DNA from: Trogon surrucura
Lineage: Eukaryota; Chordata; Aves; Trogoniformes; Trogonidae
Length of the DNA: 64,000 bases
Assembly: GCA_020746105.1 (NCBI GenBank)
Contig: CM036617.1
Span: 203,443,971-203,507,970, forward strand
Direction of reading: 5' to 3'
Part shown: piece after piece, positions 12,129 through 22,417 of the stretch
Layout of the letters: every line of letters begins with the position of its first letter
Position numbering within the stretch: the stretch's first letter is position 1
Notes under the pieces: model-generated
Databases searched by the model: none
Told to the model about the DNA's origin: nothing
What the model saw: only the letters and a program-made list of their open reading frames with translations
Translations under genes and position numbers: made by a program

Positions 12129-12937
12129 TGCTGCGGGTTAGGGCTGGGCCAGCCACTAACACAGACAGACACTCTCTATCCTCCTTTCCCAGCCCCACCG
12201 CTAAACGGGAATAGAAAAGGAAATGAGGCAGAGAGACTTACGGATTAGAGAAGAAAAACTAGAACAGCTTTAGTGAAGATAATAGAAATAATGGTGAAAA
12301 GATAAAAGTAAGGAACTATATACAACTATAGATAGTAGCCCGATATCGAACCAAACTCCCTCCCCCATAGCAATCCCCACTGGCGCTGCAGAGCAGGAGG
12401 CACTGGGGAAACCCCAGGCTCAGCGGCGGCGGGAGCTGGATACAGGGAGCTGGATTCAGGAACTCAGGATCCAGATCAAAATCAGGAGATCAGACGGAGT
12501 CCTCTCTGGACACCTGTCATTGCAGAAAAGGGCGAAAAGGGTAAAAAAAAAGGAACGAAACTCTCGTGATCACTCAATTTATACTAGATATGACATATAT
12601 GGGATGGAATACTCTCGTTGGTCACCTGTCCTGTCTATTACTCCCCAGAGGTGCAACCTTTTACTTCCTTGTGCCCCCTCTTACTACCCGGCACCCCCAG
12701 CGTGGCACACAAGAGCCAGCAGTGGCCTTGGTCACTATAGTAATAAGTATAAGCAAGAGCCTTTCTGCATTCCGGTCCCAGGCAGTGACTGTAAACATCA
12801 GGTGTTATCACTGCCAGTAGCACACACTCTCCGCAAAAACATGCTGCTGACTTCAGAACGTGCAGCCTTTTAGAAGACATTAAACTGGAAAGTAAAAATC
12901 ACTAAACAGGACTGGGTTTTTAGCTAAACCCAGGACA
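12129..12937 (-). mobile_element. Solo ERV LTR (809 bp), minus strand
   Basis: Read on the minus strand the element begins TGTCCTGGGTTTAGCTAAAA and ends ...CCGCAGCA. It therefore has canonical TG...CA ends and sits between perfect 5-bp duplications (CTACC). A TATAAAT box lies at the complement of 12577-12583. A GC-rich segment (12380-12450) lies downstream of the promoter, as in an R/U5 leader. The expected poly-A signal is weakened to ACTAAA near 12272. No internal gag/pol sequence is present, which fits recombination between two LTRs leaving a solo copy. Several CpGs survive (for example GGCGGCGGG near 12425), so it is younger than the LTR at 6113-6680. The 5-bp duplication suggests ERVL-like; the exact family is unassigned. 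Confidence 0.85.
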
Positions 12938-12942
12938 CTACC
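12938..12942. repeat. Target-site duplication, right copy
   Basis: CTACC, matching 12124-12128. Confidence 0.8.
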
Positions 12943-13469
12943 TTAAATCCAGGTCTAGTCTGAAGGACTGTATTTTGATGACATACTACAGAAAAAATGC
13001 CTTTTTAGTAATCAGGTGTCAACTTTAAAATACTGAATACTGATCAGTATTTTTTTCATAAATAATTTCTCAAATGTCTATCTCTGTATAGTGTCACTGT
13101 ACACACATGCATATAATCCTACCAGAAAAAAAAACACTCTAGAACTAGAACTAAAAAAATGCCGCAGTACCATGTTGTAAACTAGAAATAGTTACTTCAA
13201 AACAGATCTACTATAGATCAGTGCTGTCAAACTACAAAGCCAAACTATGTCTACAAGCCTTGAATTAAATTTTATTATCTTTTTGCTTTAATTTCTGAAA
13301 TAGCTTTTCATGACATAAGACTCAGAAATCTGAGGACTGAGATATAGTCACAATACTGCAGCAGAAATCTTGATAATGGTTGCAAAACCTTGGATTACTT
13401 CAAGAATAGTATATATCTACCCATCCCTGTCAATATTTATTGGACACTGACTGCTGCCATTTCATTTGG
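12943..13469. other. Unannotated DNA
   Basis: AT-rich, nothing recognised. Confidence 0.55.
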
Positions 13470-13935
13470 AATCACAGAATCACAGAATTTTTGGTGTTGG
13501 AAGGGACCTCTAGAGATCATCTAATCCAATCCTCCTGCTAAAGCAGGATTACTTAGAGTACATTACACAGATTGCATCCAGACAGGTTTTGAAAGTCTCC
13601 AAAACCAGAGACTCCACAACCTCCCTGGGCAGCCTGTTCCAGTGTTTTATCCCTCATACAGTAAAGAAGTTTTTCCTCATATTTTGGGGAAATTTCCTGT
13701 GTTTCAACTTGTGCCCGTTACCTCTTGTCCTGTCATTGTCACTACTGAGAAGAGCCTGGCTCCATCCTCACTGCACCCACACTTTAGATTTTTATAGACA
13801 TTGATAAAGTCTCCTCAATCTTCTGTGGGCTTAAGAATCCCAGCTCTCTCAATGTTTCCTCATAAGAAAGATGGTCCAGTCCCCCAGTCATCTTTGTTGC
13901 CCTACATACAATCTGGACTGATAGTCCAGATGCTG
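13470..13935 (-). mobile_element. CR1 LINE, 5'-truncated, minus strand
   Basis: The 3' end lies at 13470 with two microrepeat units (ATCACAGAATCACAGAAT on +). The conserved 3' UTR follows (TTGGAAGGGACCTCTAGAGA, 13498-13517). Then comes the degenerate end of ORF2 in reverse, including the region encoding the C-terminal 'FF..R..RHWN..P.EV' type motif (CTGGGCAGCCTGTTCCAG at 13625-13642). The copy is truncated within ORF2 near 13935. Frameshifts and stops remove coding potential. Confidence 0.9.
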
Positions 13936-16900
13936 GTTTGTTTCAAAGGACATGGCAGACCACATCATCAAGAAGAGTTTATTGGTGGAAAAGTGTTTCT
14001 TCTCAGTCTGGTACTGCCTGAAAGATTTTACGAAAAAGTTATTAGAAGTTTCCCAAAGTAGCTGACTAAAATATGTGTTGCTGAGAAGAATGTATAAAAG
14101 CATAGATTGAGAAAAGAGATAGCTGGTGAATCAAAACTACTTTTAAACACATCTCAAAAAGGACTAAACTGTGCAAGAACACAAAAAATATCAACACCCT
14201 GCTTTAAGATATTCCTGCTTTAAGATATTCCTGCTTTAATCCGTCCAAGTTTAGGTCTTAGAGAATTTGTTAAGAGAGTTTTTAAACTCAGAGAGTAAAA
14301 AAATACATAGTTTTTAAACTCAAAGAGAGGGTGGATAGAAATTTGTCTCTGTGTATACCCTGCAGTTTCCTCTAGGCAGTCAACATAAAAAAAGTACATT
14401 ATAGACTTCACTGTCTTAGTCTCAGACAGAATCAAATTTCAGGATTTGATTTGCAACTTATGCATTGACCCTGGTAAATCAAAGGCTATGCCTTAGAGCT
14501 AAAGCTTGTTCCCAAAAACGCATGGCAAAAATTGTTCTTTAATTATATGCGTACTGTAGTCTAACTTTGAAAAGTACTTGCAAGTGAAAGGAAAGCTGTC
14601 TTCTCAACCCCTTCAAATAATGGTCCAGTTAATTAACTAATGAGTGTGGTTTATAGGTCTTCTCCCAAGGTAAAACAGATTAACTATACCACTTAATTGT
14701 CCAGTATGGATTGACAGAACTTACTGGTGAGCCTGGCCCAAAGTTTCTGCAAAATTTCTTGAAGTGAGTGTCAGTTGGAAGATTATCAGCAGGTATAGAA
14801 AAGGAACAAATGGGATAAATAGTAATTATTCTAAGCCATTAATGTTTTTCTCATTAATAAAACTTGACATAACAATGACAATTACTGCCAAATGTGATGA
14901 AAACTCATATACACCTCAGTAAGTTTTTTTTAAGAAAGAGGACTGACCTTTTAAAGCCCTATAACCTGGTTGGAGAATTTTATACAGTAAAAAGCATATT
15001 AACTAGCACAAATGAGACACAAGAATTATCAGCCATATCCTATGAAATTGACGATAATTTTACTTTGTGTTAGACTGCTTCAAATTGCAGTATTTTTGCT
15101 TTAGTATGCGAGATTTTGAGTGCTATCTGTTCGTCTTGACTCCAAAATGCATTATTATATTTGAAAAATCAATTTATTCCTGCATTGATAACAGTCCTGC
15201 AAAACATAGAGAACACACTCAAATTTGTCATGAACCATGTGCTTCTTATTTATTTATATCTCAGCAAACATTATATTTGGCTCTTAAATGAGACTTTATT
15301 GAGTTAGATTTGATCTGCATCTGGCACAGCACACTTTTGATATCTCAAAGATCTTGGGCAACCCACTGTGGGCAAGTGGATCCTGCTGTGTCAGTCTGTT
15401 AGAAAGACATCATCTACACAAAAAAAAAAAAAAACAAAACACAATTGCTTTCAATAACATGAGATATAAGGAGGAATTTGAGAAAACTGGGTCAAAATAT
15501 TTGCCTTTCTGGTGAGATGAACTCATGAGCTCTCCTCAGTAGCCCATATCCTGTAGTTCCTCTACTCTGCACATAGAAGTCTGGCTGAGGGTTGCTGCTT
15601 TTTCCAGGTCTCTAAGATCACATTTATCATCTTCAAGTCTCTGTGCTTTACTCTGTGCTTACTGTAGCATTTGTTTTTATCAGCTGCATCTTCCTTTAGC
15701 TCATTCACAGTACTTTACTGTTGTTTTCAAGTAATATGGCTTTTTTTTTTTTTTTGGTATTATTTAAGTCTCACTTTTTACCAACTTGAAAATGAGACAG
15801 ATATATGTACATTCTCCAGGCCGATTTTGCACCTGGGCTGAACACTCTGATATTTTTATTGACTTCTTGAAGTCCAGAGCACATGATAAAATCTACATGA
15901 AATTCCTATTGCTGTAATAATATAATAGACACAAATACAGTAACCAAAAAGTAATTTTTCTTGAAATGTACCTCTTTTTAAGTGACAGACTTTTCAGTTC
16001 AAACTGGCTGTATAGTTCAGAATGTAAACTCTTCTTGAAAACAAAACCATATTTCAAGTTCCCAGCTCTTTCATGTTTTAGTAGTGTATAATTAGGTGTT
16101 TCTGTTTTAAAGGAGTGCGTATGATAAGGCTTGGTATAAATTATCTGGCCTTGTTTGTTGGTATTGGATGCAGAATGCCCAAATTAATAACTTTGATAGA
16201 TTTCAACCCAGAATGTTCTTAATACTTTTTATTTAAGAATTTTGTGACTGTTGTGATTTTTACACTGGATTCAATGAAGATGCATTGTTAAAGCCTTTGT
16301 GAAGTGATTACCAAATCAGAATTTGAGAAATTCTTAAAACATGTTTCTGTTCTGCTCTCTGTTTTTAAGATAACTTTCATAATGTAAATCAACCCTTAGG
16401 GCCTTTGTTGAATTTAAAACAAGGCAGCCTAAAGTAATGTCACCAAGAAAGGCTAAATAATAATTCTTCTAACTTAAATAAAATCCTGGGCTTTTTCTAT
16501 CAGACAGAGACAGTTTCCCTGAAGATAGTTAAAGACTTTAAGTTTTACATGGCCTTTAAAGGTTATTTTACATAAATGTCTAATTTACTCCAGCAAGAGC
16601 TTTCCTGTGAACTGACACCTGATAATCTCTGGTCATGAAAAAGAGCCTTTAGAATTTAGGCTTATAGTTTAAGATCACCTTTGGTGGAATTTAGAGTTCA
16701 AAATGGATCACATATTTGAATTACAGGTGGCAGCACTAACAATTCTGAATGGCACCACCTTAAGGGTTTTAAGGAAGATTTAAATGTATAGTATAGCATT
16801 ACAAGTGGTTAGAACATTTTTGCCTGTGTGACACTTTAGCAAAATACACTGGTTCACCAAAGACCTGAGGTTCCAAAATGATGTAAATGTTTCCATTCAA

Positions 16901-19900
16901 ATTTCACCTAAGAAGATTTTGGTTCAAGAAAGAACACTGTTGAGAAGAGCAGGATACAGCTCAGTGTCTGGAATACTGTCTTGAATGTTAAGAGTGTAGA
17001 TTTATGTCTTTGTATGAGGATTAAAAAGCTCTGCTGTCTTGTAAATACAGCAGTGACCTGCAGTCGGGATTAATGCACTACTATCTGAGCAATCAGGTTA
17101 CAAAATCTAACGCATTTAAACAGTAGTAAAAGGGTACACATAAAAAAATACTTGTCTTTAATTTAGATAGTGTTACTTCTCTTTGTAAAATGCTCTATGT
17201 TGTAATCTTTCTGTTTGTTTGGATTTTTTGATACTTTTTTAATTAAGAGCTGTCAAAGACATTGGGTGTAAATGATTAATGACATTTTGAATCCTCAAAT
17301 ATTGTAATGTTCCTACTCCAAGAATTGTTGCAAGTAACTAGTGTAACAACAGACATAAAGTTTAGCTTGCTCTGTCACCCTTTTCCAATTCAGCTGCACC
17401 AAATCTAATAAACCAAAATTACAACTATTCCACAGCTGATTCAATAAACTGTTCATGTAATGAAAAACTGTCCAGTCTTGTTTTGACAAAAGTCAATGGA
17501 AAGTTTTCAGTCAAGACTATAAACTTAATGGAGAATGTGTTTTTCAAAGAGCTATTGATAAGTGCAAAAGAAAATGCTGTATCTATATAATTCATATAAC
17601 TTCAATATGTATGTAATTTTAAATACTATCTTTTAAAAACATCTTTCCAGACTACTGGATATGAAAAGACAGAAGATACAGTTCCTTCTCCAGAGAGTTT
17701 ATGATTAAGTGGAACAGGCAGATAAAGTATCGTAACGGTGAAAGAAAAGGCTCAGGGGCCCTGATTCATCCCACCTGTCCCCAGGCATTGTGCTTAAAAG
17801 CATAGCTAATGGATGCTCCTTGTATACTCAGCAAGGAGAGAGAGAAATCTTCAGGGAGAGATTCAGATCAAAGACATGGTATTTTCCTCTGGAGGTGCTT
17901 CTATTTCTCACCAGCATCATAAATAAAGAACCTGTGGCAACCAGGGTCCTAATTTATGAAAGTCTGCCGGGTGCCTAAAGTCAGAGATGATGAAGCTGAT
18001 CCAGAGTACGAGATAATGGATATTCAGTCAGAAAACAGTGCTGGCTGTACTGGTGGAAATATCTTCATCATGTGGCCATGGATCATAACGCAAGGTAGCA
18101 TGTCACAAGTTTTACAAATACTATAAATTGGCAAATATTACAAACCTGCTTTTAAAAAAGCATGACCAGTATGAAAACGTACACAAATACTTGTTGTCCT
18201 TGACAACAGCTTGTGATCTTATTGCTGGATGTGCAGCATATTCAAGTTTTGTAGTAAGGAAAGACTTTGACTTGATGTTAAGTTACTCCATATTATTTGG
18301 GGATAAAAAAAAATTATAAACCTTGCATTAAGGGACCTTTCATGACACTGTTTCATTAAAAACTTTTGTCCAGGTGTAGGATGACATCTCCAGAGCCTGT
18401 GTGAAGGAAGGGGGTGACTATGATTGTCACTGCCCTTTCCTTCCCCTCGAAGCTTGGGTCTCTACGTGTCAGTGATTTATTAGACATACGTGGTTGCTAT
18501 GCTTTTTTCCAAATTATTTACCTTTTCTCTTACTTCTACCTCTTTGTTCCACATAATTTATTTTGTCACTGGCTTCCAGAACCATCTCAATTAAAGGACT
18601 GAGCCACTAACAGAAAAGCCAAGCAGAAAATGAAGGGGGGTTTCTATCCCCACAGCCATAAAGGCTGCAGAGAGGTAATTTCTCTACAAATATTTATACC
18701 ATCACTCCCTGTGCTTTCAAGAAATAATTGTTTTTCCTACTTTTGAATAATTGTCCTTTCTTAGGAACCAGGTTATCCTCAGGTGTTAATTAATGAGGTA
18801 TCACCTAAGATGGATATTTTTTCCTCTAGGTTTTTAAAAAATATTTTGAATACAAAGAGACTTGGGATGTTTGTTCATTTAAAATATGCACTAGGAGAGC
18901 CTTAATGCTCTACTGATTAGTGATTTTCATCAGCATTTAAATAAAATAAAGAGTTTACATAATTTTCTCTTTTAGCCTGTATGTATATTTTATATACACA
19001 TCAAATAATACATGCATGCATCTATGTTACCCTAATAGCTAAATAGATTACAGGTATAATATAATAAAATAATTCATGAAAATGTTTTTTATTTTAGAAA
19101 CAGTTTGTGGAAAATACTTTTCTTGTATTTTTAATGGCTTTATTTTCTGAGCATATCTTGCCCTCATCCATGCATTACAGTGTGTTCCGACTGTGAAATG
19201 CATTTAAGACAATATATCATATAAATATGAAGAATGTGGAGATGTTTGATTTTATGTGGCCATGGTCAGATGGACTCAAATGGAAGCTTATGCTTTGTAA
19301 CTGCAGAAACACATTTATACTAACACAGCTCGCTCCAGAATAGATTCAGCTAAAACGTGAGATTTTGAATTGCAACTGTCTCTTATTGCTTAAATTGAAC
19401 AGAAAGACTATGGTAGTCTACCTGGTTTTCTCTTCTGTTTTCAAGTAACATAATCATTAATCTTTAATGCAAATATCTAGTCAAACAAGTGAGGCAAATA
19501 GGAAAACCATATATTTTCAGTGGATTAGGAAATACATTCTACTTTTCTGGATTACTTGCTCCCTTTTTGTTGAGAAAAAAAAATTACATATACATAAAGT
19601 ATTTGGTGACTTCTAAGTGAAAGACACACTGTTACGTTTTTGGAATTTCACTTTGCAGACAAAAGGGAAGAAGAGAACTTATACCTTTACAAAGCAAGAC
19701 GTGGAGAAATGTAGGAGCTAGACAGGGAAAAGAAAAACAAAGGAAGAGAAGGACTATTGTGAAACACAAGACTATGGAATGTTCTGAAAAACACAGGTGA
19801 AACCTGACAAACAAAAATCACTCTTGAAAAGAAGACACAGTAGTAGACCTTATCCCTGCGTAGGAAGATTTATCCAGACTGAAGAGTAAAAATAAGAACA

Positions 19901-20599
19901 ACTCTTTCTAAAGCTGTGTTCCCACATTAAAATTCTTCTGATGAAGGGATGGAAGCCTCTGTTTACAACAATCTACTGCCATAAAATGAGAGCACTGGTG
20001 GCATTTCCTTTTTTTTCATATTTGAGAAAGGATTCTCAGCATCCTGTAACAATTTATGCTGGTTTTGCACTATTTTGGTTCTGCACATCTACCGGTTGCC
20101 AAAAGGAAGGATAATGATGCATTGAGATGATCGTAAAACCACCCCTTATCCTGCTGCCTTCCACTGAAAAACCAGAATAATCACATTTAAGGAAACAGTT
20201 GATAGAAATTTAGTAGAATAAGATGGAGTTTATTTGTCTGACCTGGCTTAAAACTTGATACAGGAAATCTAACACTTATCCCCTAAAATGCTGTTTTACT
20301 CGTCATCTTTTGAATATAATCCATCTCTGAAGATATGTTGTCTGCTGTCTTCATTTTACAGACTATGGTCTCTGCTTATAGTTTTATCAGAATGAAAAAG
20401 CTTGTTGAGTGAATTTATATGTGAGATAAATTCTGAAAAATTGGTCCAGAATACTTAGGTGATTTGGTTTTAGTTGCTAAAAACATGAAAATAATTTAAT
20501 ACATTGGCATTGTAATTACGTTTAGCTCTAAAAATAGTTTCCTTGTAGTGTAATAGGATTTCCAAGAGATCTGTGCTGTTTAAGTACTAGGTTCTTCCT
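13936..20599. other. 6.7-kb repeat-poor stretch, no gene recognised
   Basis: Long AT-rich sequence with short A or T runs (15420-15434, 15739-15755) and no CR1 or LTR I can recognise. Open frames at 15067-15291, 17790-17978 and 18128-18319 (+) lack convincing splice sites or motifs. It could be intronic or intergenic, and conserved non-coding elements cannot be judged from one sequence. Confidence 0.55.
14199..14239. repeat. Short tandem repeat, 16-bp unit x2.6
   Basis: The unit CTGCTTTAAGATATTC occurs at 14199-14214 and 14215-14230 with a partial third copy. About 40 bp further on, TTTTTAAACTCA recurs twice (near 14279 and 14312), suggesting local slippage duplications. Confidence 0.8.
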
Positions 20600-20752
20600 G
20601 AGGGAGGGAGGAAGGGAAGAAGGGAAGGAAGGAGGGAGGAAGAGAGGAAGGGAAGGAAGGGAGGGAGGGAGGGAGGAAGAGAGGGAGGAAGAGAGGAAGA
20701 GAGAGAGGGAGGAAGAGAGGAAGGGAGAAAGGAAGGAAGAAAGAGAGGGAGA
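20600..20752 (+). repeat. 153-nt uninterrupted homopurine tract
   Basis: Every base from 20600 to 20752 on the + strand is A or G, in an irregular mixture of GGGA, GGAA and AGAG units. Such a perfect polypurine/polypyrimidine run has the composition needed for intramolecular triplex (H-DNA) and is a known replication obstacle. It ends 25 bp before a long CR1. Confidence 0.95.
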
Positions 20753-20990
20753 CTACAAGGATGTCATGAGGTTATGTGGGTAGAAAATTAGAAGGGCTAA
20801 AGCCCACCTACAACTCAGTCTTTCTACTGCCATAAAGTACAATAAAAATGTTTCTATAAATACATCAAAACCAAAAGGAGGGCTAAGAAGCATCTTCATC
20901 CTTTATTGGATGTATGGGGGAAACATGGTAAGAAAGGATGAGGAAAAGGCTGAGGTACTTAATACCTTCTTTGCCTCAGTCTTTAATAGT

Positions 20991-21025
20991 ATCACAGAAT
21001 CACAGAATCACAGAATGTTAGAGGT
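20991..21025 (-). mobile_element. Extremely short CR1 3' end nested in the older CR1
   Basis: Inside the + strand CR1 lies ATCACAGAATCACAGAATCA followed by CAGAATGTTAGAGGT. This is the reverse complement of a CR1 3' terminus with three microrepeat units and about 10 bp of 3' UTR. It interrupts the older CR1 and is in the opposite orientation, so it is best read as a separate, almost completely 5'-truncated insertion. Confidence 0.7.
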
Positions 21026-21546
21026 CAGCTCCCTGATCTGCAAGACAGAGACAGGGAACAGAATGAAGCCCCATAATCCAAAGAGAACTGCTGCACCATT
21101 CAGATGTACAGAACTCTATGGGGCTGGATGGGATCACACCCAACGGTACTGAGGGAGCTGGCAGAAGTGCTCATCAAGCCACTTTCAAACACTTGTCAGC
21201 AGTGCTGGTTAAACGGGGAGGTCCCAGTGGATTGAAGGTTAGCAAATGTGACACCCATCTACAAGAAGGGCCAGAAGGAGGATCTGTGGAATTACAGGCC
21301 TGTCAGTCTGACCTTGGTGTCAGGGAAGATTATGGAGCAGAACATCCTGAGTGATGGCATGAGACACATACAGGACAACCAGCTGATCCGGCCCAGTCAG
21401 CATGGGTTTGTGAAAGGCAGGTCCTGTTTAACTAACCTGATCTTCTATGAATATGTGACTCACTTATTTGATGAGGGAAAGGCTGTAGGTGTTGTCTGAC
21501 TGGACTTTAGTAAAGCCTTTGACATTACTCTTGTTGGGTAAACGAC

Positions 21547-21574
21547 TGGATGGATGGATGGATGGATGGACGGA
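21547..21574 (+). repeat. (TGGA)n microsatellite
   Basis: Six TGGA units and one CGGA variant inside the CR1. They expanded from a CR1 sequence of the form GACTGGATGG. Confidence 0.9.
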
Positions 21575-22381
21575 CCCAAAGAGTTGTGGTGAATAGAGTT
21601 AAATCCAGTTGGTGGCCAGTCGGCAACTTCTGTTTGATATCTTTACCAATGGTCAGGATGAGGGGATTTAGTGCACCCTCAGTAGTTTTGCAGATGACAC
21701 CAATTTGAGTAGGACTGTTGAACTGCTTGATCAGCAGAAAAGGACCTTGAGGTGTTGGTCAACAGATGGCTGAAGGTGAGCCAGCAGTGTGCCCAGGCAT
21801 ACAAAAAGGCTTGTATCAGGAATAACGTGGCCAGCAGGACTAGGAAAAGGGATTGTTGCCCTGGAGTCAACATGGGTGAGACCAAACCTCATATCCTGTA
21901 TTCAGTTTTGGGCCCCACACGACAACAAGGACCTTGAGTATGTCCAAAGAAGGGCAGAGAAATTGGTGAAGGTTCTTGAGAACCAGTCTTATGAGGAGTG
22001 GCTGAAGGAACTGAAATTGTTTAACCTGAAGAAAAGGAGGCTCAGGGAAGACCTTATTGCTCTCTACAATTACCTGAAAGGAGGTTGTAGGGAGATGGGG
22101 GTCAGTCTGTTCTCCCTAGTAGCAAGTGATAGAACAAGAGCAAATGGCCTCAAATTGCACCAGGAGAGGTTTAGATGGATATTACAAAACACTTCTTCAC
22201 TAAAAGTGTTCATATCACTGGAACAGGTTGTCCAGGGAAGTACTTGAGTCACCACCTCTGCAAATATTTGAAAGGTGTGTAGATGTGGCACTTCAGGACA
22301 TGGTTTAGTGGTGGACTTGGCAGTGTTAGATTTACGGTTTTAAGTCTTTTCCAATCTAAATTATTCCATGTTTTTATGATT

Positions 22382-22417
22382 AGACAGACAGACAGACAGA
22401 TAGATAGATAGATAGAT
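22382..22417 (+). repeat. (GACA)n(GATA)n compound microsatellite
   Basis: About four GACA units followed by about five GATA units, immediately 3' of the CR1 terminus. Confidence 0.95.

Larger units (their letters stand above)
20778..22380 (+). mobile_element. Long old CR1 LINE with reverse-transcriptase remnants
   Basis: About 1.6 kb of CR1 ORF2 plus 3' end. Frame 21248-21499 encodes the RT fingers region with recognisable NYRPVSL and QHGFVKGRSC motifs. It stops at a TGA just before LDFSKAFD (RT motif A, about 21501-21525). The segment between motif A and the FADDT-like region (about 21680-21700) is heavily deleted, and a TGGA microsatellite has grown at the deletion. Frame 21789-22247 covers the C-terminal region with [13 protein letters not shown]. 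The 3' end near 22370 runs into a GACA/GATA microsatellite. No functional RT is possible. Confidence 0.9.

Noticed and set aside
20600-20752. Purine tract as a retroviral polypurine tract
   Set aside because: It is ten times too long and irregular, with no adjoining U3 or LTR.
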